64,000 nt of DNA from Saprospiraceae bacterium (GTDB lineage Bacteria; Bacteroidota; Bacteroidia; Chitinophagales; Saprospiraceae). Shown piece by piece: positions 47,713 through 55,325 of this stretch; positions within the stretch are counted from its first letter, which is position 1; every line of letters starts with the position of its first letter. The translations under genes and the position numbers were made by a program. The stretch lies in NCBI GenBank assembly GCA_016716335.1, contig JADJWN010000002.1, positions 387,794-451,793 on the forward strand, given 5' to 3'. The notes below the pieces were generated by a model. That model made no database searches and had not been told where the DNA came from. It saw only the letters and a list, made by a program, of their open reading frames with translations.

Positions 47713-50526
47713 ATGAGATTCAGGTTATTATTTTTATTGTTAACAATTGCCATCAAAATGCAGGCCTTCTCCCAGCCGGGTGTGATAGAAGGTATCATTC
47801 TGGATGGCGATACTAAAGAGACATTGATCGGTGCCTACGTGCTGGTTGATGGTACGTCAGAAGGAACTACAACAGACATTGACGGAATGTTTGTACTCAG
47901 ACTTGCACCCGGCACCTACACCATTACCATTTCAAGCCTCGGGTACGAAACTTTAAGAATCGAAAACGTAGTTGTGGAAGCCGGTAAGAAATTTTCGCTC
48001 AACGCTGTGTTGAAAACGGAAAGTCTGGTTTTGGCAGAAGTCATGATTACCGATGTCAAAAAGACCAATACAGATGCAGCGGTGCTCCTGGAAGTGAAGC
48101 AGGCCAAGCAGGTCGTGAGTGCGATTTCAAGCCAGCAGATACTCAAGTCGCAGGATTCCAATGCTGCTCAGGTGATGCAGCGTATTCCGGGGGTGACTAT
48201 TGTGGACAACAGATTTGTCATGATCAGAGGATTGAGTGAGAGATACAACAATGTGATGATCAACAACGTGGTGGCTCCAAGTACAGAAGTGGATAAAAGG
48301 ACATTTTCCTTTGACCTTATCTCCAGCAGCTCATTGGACAGGATGCTGATCTATAAATCCGGATCTGCTGACCTTCCCGGAGATTTTGCGGGTGGAGTCA
48401 TTAAGTTATTTACAGTAGATAATGTAGATGATAACTTTACAAAACTAAGCCTTGGGGTTGGATTCCGTCAGGGGACAACATTCAATGATTATTTTCAGAG
48501 TAAGGGTTCATCCACCGATTTTCTGGGGTTTGACAATGGATTCAGAACATTGCCGTCTTCATTCCCATCCACGAGGACACTGCAGAATTCGGCCCGTAAT
48601 GCAGAAATCAGACAAACTGCGGCTCATTCGCTTCAGAACAATTTTCAGCCTATTCAGGGTATGGCTACCCCAGATTATTCCCTCGGTTTCAGTATGGGCA
48701 GAAATATTGACTTCGGAGGAGGCAAAAAACTCTCTGTAATCAACAGCATTTCTTACAGTAATTCCTATCAGTACTTTCAGAGAGATTTCTACAGATACTT
48801 CGAATGGGTGGATCAGACACAACCTATTCTTCAGAGATTCAGATATCTGGATGATACCTATCAAAGAGATAACAGGATCAGTATCTTATCCAACTGGAAT
48901 CTGAAAATCAATAAGAACAACCGTATTAAATTCAAGAATCTCTTCAATCAGATCGGAGAGAATGAGACTATCCTGAGAAACGGGGAGGACTTTATCCAGA
49001 GACCCAATGATAATCTCAAAAATTACCTGCTGGGCTACAGGAGCAGGTCTATATATACCGGACAACTGGAAGGTGAGCACACTCTTTCTCCACTGTACAG
49101 TGTCAGATGGGTTTTCGGCGGCAGTTACCTCAATGAGAGTGAGCCGGATCTGAGAAGATTCAGGACTTTCAGACCCAAGAATGCTCCCGAAGGTTCAAAT
49201 TTTATCATGCAGTTGCCTCCCAGCTCCAATCTTTTCGAAACCGGAAGATATTGGGGTAATCTGAAGGAATTCTCTACCAATCACGGGGCAGATTTCACTT
49301 ACAGGCTGACAGAAGATGAGAAAAAATCGCCTGTCCTGAAGACAGGATATTATGTGGATTACAGAGACAGAGATTTTACTTCCAGATATGTTTCTTACTT
49401 GTATCCCGGATTTTTCAATCCTACCATTGGAGAGGAGTTGAGCAGACAGCCTTTGGATAAAATTTTCAGCAAAGACAATATCCGTACTTCCAACGGATTT
49501 GTAATCGAAGAAGGTACCAGGCCGATTGACTCCTACACGGCCAGCAACCTCCTCCTTGCAGGATATCTCAGTGGAGAAATACCTTTTGGAAATTTCAACT
49601 TTATAGGTGGAGTCAGGGTAGAAAACAATACACAGCAAATGAACAGCCGTAATGACTTTGAGCCCATCAAAGTCAATAATCCGGTGACCTCATTCATGCC
49701 TTTCGGTAATCTGGCTTACAATATCAATTCCAATACTATCCTTAGAGCAGCTTACTCCAGGACTGTAAACAGACCTGAATTCAGGGAACTGGCACCATTC
49801 CTGTTCTATGATTATAAGCTGGAAGCAGGTCGGGTTGGGAATCCCAGATTGGTAACAGCTACCATAGACAATGCAGACCTGAGATTTGAGCTGTATCCGA
49901 GAAACGGCGAAATTTTCAGTATCGGAGCATTCTATAAGTATTTTACCAATCCTATCGAAAACAGAACCATTATCACCACCGAGCAGCCTACCTTTACCTA
50001 CATCAATGCGGATTTTGCCAAGGCTTACGGTCTTGAGGTGGAGTTCAGAAAATCATTCAAAGGAGTTACCAACAGTGCATTTATAGATAATTTTTCTGTC
50101 AACATGAATGCCTCATTGATTTTTTCTGAAGTAGATCTGGGTTCATCCGCCGTGGCACAGGAGAGAGAAAGAGCATTGCAGGGGCAGTCTCCTTATATTG
50201 TGAATGCAGCCCTTTATTATGCTGATCAAAGCAATCTGAATATCAGTCTGATCTACAATATTTTCGGTGAAAGAATATTTTCAGTAGGAGATGACCTTTT
50301 CCCTACTATCTATGAATTGCCACGAAACAGTGTGGATCTTACAATAAGCAAGCAGGTGGGTAACAGAGTAACCTATAAATTCGGTATTCAGGATTTATTG
50401 AATGCAAGATTCAGATTCCATGAAGATTCAGACAGAAATGCCACCATCAATGAGAGGGATAATGTCATATTTTCTTTCAGGAGAGGTACTTTATTTTCAC
50501 TTTCAGCAACGTACAATTTATTTTAA
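47713..50526 (+). CDS. TonB-dependent receptor with carboxypeptidase-like domain
   Basis: 937 residues from MRFRLLFLLL. Signal peptide (to AFSQ), carboxypeptidase-like domain (GVIEGIILDGDTKETLIGAY, GTTTDIDGMFVLRLAPGTYT), plug (AAQVMQRIPGVTIVDNRFVM, IRGLSERYNNVMINNVVAPS), then barrel ending in SLSATYNLF. The plug words GLSERYNNVMIN and GDFAGGVIKLFT mark a receptor group unlike SusC. The next gene, 34 bases on, is a beta-helix lipoprotein that is probably its partner. Repeats like a pho box stand in the promoter, so phosphate or an organic phosphorus compound is a possible ligand; this is inference. Confidence 0.93.
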   Translation: MRFRLLFLLLTIAIKMQAFSQPGVIEGIILDGDTKETLIGAYVLVDGTSEGTTTDIDGMFVLRLAPGTYTITISSLGYETLRIENVVVEAGKKFSLNAVLKTESLVLAEVMITDVKKTNTDAAVLLEVKQAKQVVSAISSQQILKSQDSNAAQVMQRIPGVTIVDNRFVMIRGLSERYNNVMINNVVAPSTEVDKRTFSFDLISSSSLDRMLIYKSGSADLPGDFAGGVIKLFTVDNVDDNFTKLSLGVGFRQGTTFNDYFQSKGSSTDFLGFDNGFRTLPSSFPSTRTLQNSARNAEIRQTAAHSLQNNFQPIQGMATPDYSLGFSMGRNIDFGGGKKLSVINSISYSNSYQYFQRDFYRYFEWVDQTQPILQRFRYLDDTYQRDNRISILSNWNLKINKNNRIKFKNLFNQIGENETILRNGEDFIQRPNDNLKNYLLGYRSRSIYTGQLEGEHTLSPLYSVRWVFGGSYLNESEPDLRRFRTFRPKNAPEGSNFIMQLPPSSNLFETGRYWGNLKEFSTNHGADFTYRLTEDEKKSPVLKTGYYVDYRDRDFTSRYVSYLYPGFFNPTIGEELSRQPLDKIFSKDNIRTSNGFVIEEGTRPIDSYTASNLLLAGYLSGEIPFGNFNFIGGVRVENNTQQMNSRNDFEPIKVNNPVTSFMPFGNLAYNINSNTILRAAYSRTVNRPEFRELAPFLFYDYKLEAGRVGNPRLVTATIDNADLRFELYPRNGEIFSIGAFYKYFTNPIENRTIITTEQPTFTYINADFAKAYGLEVEFRKSFKGVTNSAFIDNFSVNMNASLIFSEVDLGSSAVAQERERALQGQSPYIVNAALYYADQSNLNISLIYNIFGERIFSVGDDLFPTIYELPRNSVDLTISKQVGNRVTYKFGIQDLLNARFRFHEDSDRNATINERDNVIFSFRRGTLFSLSATYNLF

Positions 50527-50560
50527 TCATTCAATATTCATTTAACCAAACAAAATTCTT

Positions 50561-51964
50561 ATGAAAAATTTGTTTTATTTTTTAATGATGGTTGTAGTTG
50601 GATTTTCATTTTCATCCTGCAGTAAAGATAAAGATGATGATAACAACAACAACAACACTACTTTAGTAGAATTGACAGGAGCACTTACTACCAGAACGCT
50701 GAGTGCAAACCAGAAATACCTTTTGAAAGGTCAGGTATTCGTAAATGATGGTCAGACTTTGACTATTGAGCCGGGTACAGTGATTTTTGGAGACAAAGCC
50801 ACTAAAGGTACTCTGGTAATCAACAGAGGAGGAAGAATCATCGCTGAGGGTACTGCTGATAAGCCAATCGTATTTACATCTGCACTTGCTGAGGGAATCA
50901 GAGACAGAGGTGACTGGGGAGGATTGGTAATCCTCGGAAGAGCTAATGTGAACCAGAATAACCCTGCTATTGAAGGTATTACACCTGAAGTAAATTTCGG
51001 AACAACCAACAGTACTGCCAATGATGGCGAAAGTTCAGGTACACTGAAGTATGTAAGAGTAGAATTCGCAGGTATCGAGCTTACTCCCAACAACGAAACC
51101 AACTCCATTACTCTGGGTGGTGTTGGAAGAGGTACAGTGATGGAATACTGCCAGGTATCTTATGGTGGTGATGATGGATTTGAGTGGTTTGGTGGTACAG
51201 TGAATGGTAAGTATCTGATATCTCTCGGTATGTGGGATGATGATTTTGATATGGACTTCGGTTATGCCGGTAATGTTCAGTTTGGATTGGTGGTAAGATA
51301 TCCTTCATTCGCTGACCAGTCCGGTTCCAATGGTATTGAGGCAGACAACGGTCCTAATGATAACGATGTACAGCCTTATACTACAGCTACTTTGTCCAAC
51401 CTTACAGTGTTAGGTCCTTTGACTACTGCTACTTCTTCAGTAAATGCTAATTATCAGCATGCAATGGACCTTAGAAGAAGAGTATCTATTTCTGTGGCTA
51501 ATTCTGTATTTGCAGGATTTCCGAGAGGTGTAAGATTCAATCAGCCATCAGTTGGTCAGAACTATGCAGCCGGCAGAGGAGTATTGGTCAATAATGTATT
51601 ACAATCCGGTGCCAACACTTATCAGGCTGGTACAGGTGTAACTGTGGACGATGTAAAAGCTGTATGGGAAGCGACCAACACTACGATTGCTCAGGCTGCT
51701 GCCGCAACAGTATTTGAAGGATTGGGTATAAAGGCTGATTTGTTTTATGGTACAAAGTTGCCTGAAGCATATCCTTCCAATCCTGACTTCAAATTGCTTG
51801 CTGCAGGTTCATTAGCTACGGGTGCAAGCTTTGCAAGTCCTAAGTTCAGTGAAGCCAACAGACAGGGATTTTTCCAGAATGTAGCTTACAGAGGTGCATT
51901 CGGTTCTGCGACTGACTGGACAGACGGATGGGCTGAATTCAACCCGATTTTGAAGAAATATTAA
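50561..51964 (+). CDS. Surface lipoprotein with parallel beta-helix fold, partner of the TonB receptor
   Basis: 467 residues, lipobox SFSSC (Cys20), followed directly by SKDKDDDNNNNN, an acidic stretch of the kind that directs Bacteroidota lipoproteins to the cell surface. Then LTGALTTRTLSANQKYLLKG and LTIEPGTVIFGD, RGGRIIAEGTADKPIVFTS and RGDWGGLVILGRA, the repeated pattern of right-handed beta-helix proteins. Aromatic and acidic patches (DDGFEWFGG, MWDDDFDMDFGYAG) may bind metal or ligand. No catalytic motif recognised. Such proteins recur beside this TonB receptor type; a SusD-like capture role is possible. Confidence 0.85.
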   Translation: MKNLFYFLMMVVVGFSFSSCSKDKDDDNNNNNTTLVELTGALTTRTLSANQKYLLKGQVFVNDGQTLTIEPGTVIFGDKATKGTLVINRGGRIIAEGTADKPIVFTSALAEGIRDRGDWGGLVILGRANVNQNNPAIEGITPEVNFGTTNSTANDGESSGTLKYVRVEFAGIELTPNNETNSITLGGVGRGTVMEYCQVSYGGDDGFEWFGGTVNGKYLISLGMWDDDFDMDFGYAGNVQFGLVVRYPSFADQSGSNGIEADNGPNDNDVQPYTTATLSNLTVLGPLTTATSSVNANYQHAMDLRRRVSISVANSVFAGFPRGVRFNQPSVGQNYAAGRGVLVNNVLQSGANTYQAGTGVTVDDVKAVWEATNTTIAQAAAATVFEGLGIKADLFYGTKLPEAYPSNPDFKLLAAGSLATGASFASPKFSEANRQGFFQNVAYRGAFGSATDWTDGWAEFNPILKKY

Positions 51965-51991
51965 GAATATCTCATTTAGAATTTTTTTTTG

Positions 51992-52025
51992 AAGGTGGCT
52001 GAGTAATCGGTCACCTTTTCTATTT
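51992..52025 (+). terminator. Probable terminator after the beta-helix lipoprotein gene
   Basis: Stem AAGGTG / CACCTT with a 14-base loop and a T-rich tail (TTTTCTATTTTT). Confidence 0.6.
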
Positions 52026-52312
52026 TTACCACTTTAAGCCGAATTATGGATTAGGTGAGGAGGGTTGAAATGGCTTTATAATAAGCACTTTCGTGGATGA
52101 GCTTTAGAGGTCTGCTAAGGCAATAAGTGAAAGTGATCCGCCTTGGCGGAGATTTATTTTGCTTTCATTTCGGGCCGTAATATCTGCCCGTCCGCAGGCG
52201 GGGATTTTCTATTTTATAATTCGGGTTTAAAAGCAACTGTAAGCTTTATTAAACTGACGCCATATAGTCTGATGACAAAAATATATATTAATAAATTTCG
52301 TAATATAATAAC
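52026..52312. other. Intergenic stretch with GC-rich palindromes
   Basis: AT-rich apart from two GC-rich hairpins: TCCGCC-TT-GGCGGA at 52137-52150 and a CCCGTCCGCAGGCGGG-type hairpin at about 52186-52202. No coding sequence seen. They look like a small dispersed intergenic repeat, not like a terminator (no T run directly after the first). Confidence 0.45.
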
Positions 52313-52933
52313 ATGAACCTTCCATTAAAATCAACCATCTTTCTGATCATTTCAATGACATTGATGTATTGTAAGCAGTCTCAGCATGAAGAGGCTAAAT
52401 CCTACCCTCCGGCTTCTGAAACCCTTACTGCGGAGCAGATAGAAGATTTCAAATACAGCATTATCCGGTTTATGGGAAAAATTCCGCCCAAAGCGGACCA
52501 TGAAAGCAAGTTTGATACCATTTATGATGATTATTATCGCAAACTGGCCCAACGTCATGATCTTGAATACTATACCAGGCTGGGGGACACCGTGTATTTT
52601 CTCGTTACACGTATCGCACCGAGTATGTATGAAAAAAAAGTCGCCATAGGCGGCAAATTGATTTATGACAAAGAAGGTAATATCGGGTATTATGAAGAAA
52701 TATTCAGAACCTGGAGAATGCTGGTGCCTGAACTCAAAGAAAAATCAGCATTGCTGTACGACCTGATGGTCAGAGGGAAGGATTTGTCCCCTTATTATAC
52801 TGCCAATTCCAAAGGGGTGGAGTACATAGAGTTTCCGGATGAAAATGTGCATTTTGACACTGCACTGAGGAGATGGGTTTCAGACCGTCCGGACTTGTTG
52901 GAGGAATACAGAGACCAGGAGGAAAATCAATGA
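52313..52933 (+). CDS. Lipoprotein, unknown
   Basis: 206 residues, lipobox LMYC (Cys20). The mature part is charged and largely helical (EQIEDFKYSIIRFMGKIPPK, YYRKLAQRHDLEYY), with a middle beta stretch (YFLVTRIAPSMYEKKVAIGG) and an acidic end. No family recognised. It stands alone, followed 94 bases later by tRNA-Pro. Confidence 0.7.
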   Translation: MNLPLKSTIFLIISMTLMYCKQSQHEEAKSYPPASETLTAEQIEDFKYSIIRFMGKIPPKADHESKFDTIYDDYYRKLAQRHDLEYYTRLGDTVYFLVTRIAPSMYEKKVAIGGKLIYDKEGNIGYYEEIFRTWRMLVPELKEKSALLYDLMVRGKDLSPYYTANSKGVEYIEFPDENVHFDTALRRWVSDRPDLLEEYRDQEENQ

Positions 52934-53001
52934 AACAGGGATTTTAAGGATCATCTGTTAATTATTTAGACGCAGGTAATTAACTATTGACAAAAACTTA
53001 C

Positions 53002-53009
53002 TAATTTTG
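53002..53009 (+). promoter_or_regulatory. -7 box of tRNA-Pro
   Basis: TAATTTTG, exact TAnnTTTG, 18 bases before the first tRNA base. Confidence 0.5.
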
Positions 53010-53026
53010 CCCCACTTTTCGTAATA

Positions 53027-53099
53027 CGGGATGTGGCGCAGTTGGTAGCGTACACGTCTGGGGGGCGTGTGGTCGCTGGTTCGAGTCCAGTCATCCCGA
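53027..53099 (+). tRNA. tRNA-Pro (GGG)
   Basis: Acceptor stem CGGGATG / CATCCCG, discriminator A, D arm GGCGCAGTTGGTAGCG, anticodon loop CTGGGGG with GGG at 53060-53062, T arm CTGGTTCGAGTCCAG. A terminator follows at 53109. Confidence 0.96.
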
Positions 53100-53108
53100 C
53101 TTAAAAAT

Positions 53109-53143
53109 AAGCAGAGGTGTAAATCTTTTCCCTCTGCTTTTTT
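53109..53143 (+). terminator. Rho-independent terminator after tRNA-Pro
   Basis: Stem AAGCAGAGG / CCTCTGCTT and six T. Confidence 0.88.
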
Positions 53144-53252
53144 ATTTTCATAATGGGTGGATTATGTACACATTTAGCTTTTCAGGTCAGTATTTTTCAC
53201 TCCTTTGAGACCCTAAAACTTAAGACATAGGGAATCTGAAACAAGAACGGTT

Positions 53253-53260
53253 TACATTTG
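53253..53260 (+). promoter_or_regulatory. -7 box of the mqnC operon
   Basis: TACATTTG, exact TAnnTTTG, 55 bases before the mqnC ATG. No clear -33 element. Confidence 0.45.
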
Positions 53261-53314
53261 TTAGTGGAAAAGTAAAATTGAACTGTTTTCAATACTATAA
53301 AATAAAAAGTACCA

Positions 53315-54463
53315 ATGTCCTATAATACCCGGGATTTGTTGCAGAAAGCACTGAGGCTCGAATTCCTGACTGCTGAGGAGGGATTGTTTCTCTTTGAAAA
53401 TGCGGCAACCGCTGAGCTCATGTACGTGGGCAATGCATTAAGGCAGCACCATGTACCCGGCAATGTTGTGACATGGATTATTGACCGTAACAGCAATACC
53501 ACCAATGTCTGTATAGCCAACTGCAAATTCTGCAATTTTTATCGTCGGCCGGGGCATGAAGAGTCCTATATCACTACTATAGACGAATACAAGCAAAAGA
53601 TAGAGGAGATGTTTGAGCTTGGTGGTGAACAGTTGCTCCTGCAAGGCGGACATCACCCTGATCTGGGACTGGATTTCTACTGCAATTTATTCAGAGAGCT
53701 CAAATCCCTGTATCCCAATCTCAAGCTGCATGCCCTGGGCCCTCCTGAAATTGCCCATATTACCAAGCTCGAAAAAAGCACACATACCGAAGTACTCAAG
53801 GCACTGAAGGAAGCCGGACTGGATTCTTTGCCTGGGGCAGGAGCGGAAATACTCAATGACAGGGTAAGACGACTCATCTCCAAGGGGAAATGCGGAGGAG
53901 AGGAGTGGCTGGATGTGATGAGGGCAGCCCACCAGTTGGATATCACAACTTCCGCTACCATGATGTTTGGCCACATAGAGACCAATATGGAACGAATGGA
54001 GCATTTTGTGGCACTCCGGCAGGTACAGAGTGAAAAACCTCCCCATGCCAAGGGTTTTCTGGCATTTATTCCATGGCCCTTTATGGACGAAGACACTATA
54101 CTCAGGAAGCTGAAGCGTGCACGCAATCAATGTACGGGAGACGAATACATACGCATGATCGCTATGAGCCGAATCATGCTGCCCAACATTATCAACATCC
54201 AGGCATCATGGCTCACTGTGGGTAAGAAAGTAGGACAGCTTAGCCTGCATGCCGGTGCCAATGATTTCGGAAGTATAATGATAGAAGAAAATGTGGTTTC
54301 TGCGGCCGGTGCAGCATTCAGATTTACCTCTGATGGTATTCAGAGAGCCATCAGGGAAGCCGGATTTATTCCACAGCTCCGTAACCAGCAGTATGAGTTC
54401 CGTGAGCTTCCTGCCAACATACGCCAACAGGAACTCAACCGTGAAAAAATGATGGTGGACTGA
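53315..54463 (+). CDS. mqnC: Cyclic dehypoxanthinyl futalosine synthase MqnC (radical SAM)
   Basis: 382 residues. The radical-SAM cluster motif is CIANCKFCNFYR with Cys66, Cys70 and Cys73. Family words include VTWIIDRNSNTTNVC, LLLQGGHHPDLGLDFY, SLPGAGAEIL, TTSATMMFGH, FLAFIPWPFMDEDT and GANDFGSIMIEENVVSAAGA. Catalyses ring closure in the futalosine route to menaquinone, the main respiratory quinone of this phylum. One base separates it from the phosphorylase gene, so translation is probably coupled. Confidence 0.95.
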   Translation: MSYNTRDLLQKALRLEFLTAEEGLFLFENAATAELMYVGNALRQHHVPGNVVTWIIDRNSNTTNVCIANCKFCNFYRRPGHEESYITTIDEYKQKIEEMFELGGEQLLLQGGHHPDLGLDFYCNLFRELKSLYPNLKLHALGPPEIAHITKLEKSTHTEVLKALKEAGLDSLPGAGAEILNDRVRRLISKGKCGGEEWLDVMRAAHQLDITTSATMMFGHIETNMERMEHFVALRQVQSEKPPHAKGFLAFIPWPFMDEDTILRKLKRARNQCTGDEYIRMIAMSRIMLPNIINIQASWLTVGKKVGQLSLHAGANDFGSIMIEENVVSAAGAAFRFTSDGIQRAIREAGFIPQLRNQQYEFRELPANIRQQELNREKMMVD

Positions 54464-54464
54464 T

Positions 54465-55325
54465 ATGCACCAATGGCCACATTCTGAAATTACATCGGAA
54501 AGTATCCGCGATTCAGCTGCTTTCATAAGGTCAGTGTGCTCTGAGCAAGCAAATATCGCAGTGATTGCTGGTACGGGACTGGGCAATCTTGAAGACATTC
54601 TGGAACAAAAAATCCGGATTCCCTACAGGAACATACCACATTTTCCCGGTATTACTTCAGAGGGTCACAAAGGTGATTTGTTGTGGGGTAAGTTGAAAGG
54701 AGTGAGCGTATGGCTTCTTTCAGGAAGATATCACTATTATGAAGGGTACAGCAGTACCTCTGTGAGTTATCCGGTCAGGGTACTGAGAGATCTTGGAGTT
54801 GATACCCTGATTATCACCAATGCAGCAGGAGCTGTAAATCCCCACTTTGATGAAGCTGATCTGGTAGTCATCGAAGACCACATCAATCTGATGCCTGACC
54901 ATCCGCTCCGGGGTCCTAATCTGGATAGTCAGGGAGTGCGGTTTCCGGATATGATGGATGCCTATGACCCGGAAATGATTGTCAGGGTATTGCAGATAGC
55001 ACAGCAGCAAGGAATAGCTTTAAGGCAGGGAGTTTATCTGGGATTGCAGGGGCCGAGTCTGGAGACTGCGGCAGAATACAGGATGGCTTATCGTCTGGGG
55101 GCCGATATGGTAGGAATGTCCACCATTCCGGAGGTCATTGTGGCAAGGCACTGCGGTATCAGGGTGCTTGCATTTTCTGTAATTTCCAATGTATGTTTTC
55201 CCAAAGCAAAGCTTAGTCATACTAGCATTGAATCTGTGGTGAAAAATGTGGAAAAAGCGGCCCCGGGTTTACAATCAATCATTGAAGCTTTTATTATTGA
55301 GCAAGCAAAAACTTATGAGCAATAG
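54465..55325 (+). CDS. Purine nucleoside phosphorylase (trimeric type)
   Basis: 286 residues. Family motifs: VIAGTGLGNL, LSGRYHYYEGYSS (phosphate-binding Arg and His), ITNAAGAVNP, GLQGPSLETAAEYR, GADMVGMSTIPE and FSVISNVCFP, whose Asn marks 6-oxopurine specificity (inosine, guanosine) rather than methylthioadenosine. Phosphorolysis to base and ribose 1-phosphate. Between mqnC and uvrA; its end overlaps uvrA by 11 bases. Confidence 0.93.
   Translation: MHQWPHSEITSESIRDSAAFIRSVCSEQANIAVIAGTGLGNLEDILEQKIRIPYRNIPHFPGITSEGHKGDLLWGKLKGVSVWLLSGRYHYYEGYSSTSVSYPVRVLRDLGVDTLIITNAAGAVNPHFDEADLVVIEDHINLMPDHPLRGPNLDSQGVRFPDMMDAYDPEMIVRVLQIAQQQGIALRQGVYLGLQGPSLETAAEYRMAYRLGADMVGMSTIPEVIVARHCGIRVLAFSVISNVCFPKAKLSHTSIESVVKNVEKAAPGLQSIIEAFIIEQAKTYEQ

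Noticed and set aside
53677..54130. Two overlapping minus-strand ORFs opposite mqnC
   Set aside because: Shadow ORFs of a conserved radical-SAM gene.
54465..55325. Phosphorylase as futalosine hydrolase or MTA phosphorylase
   Set aside because: FSVISN and GLQGPSLETAAE fit 6-oxopurine nucleoside phosphorylase; a 5'-modified ribose substrate is not supported.
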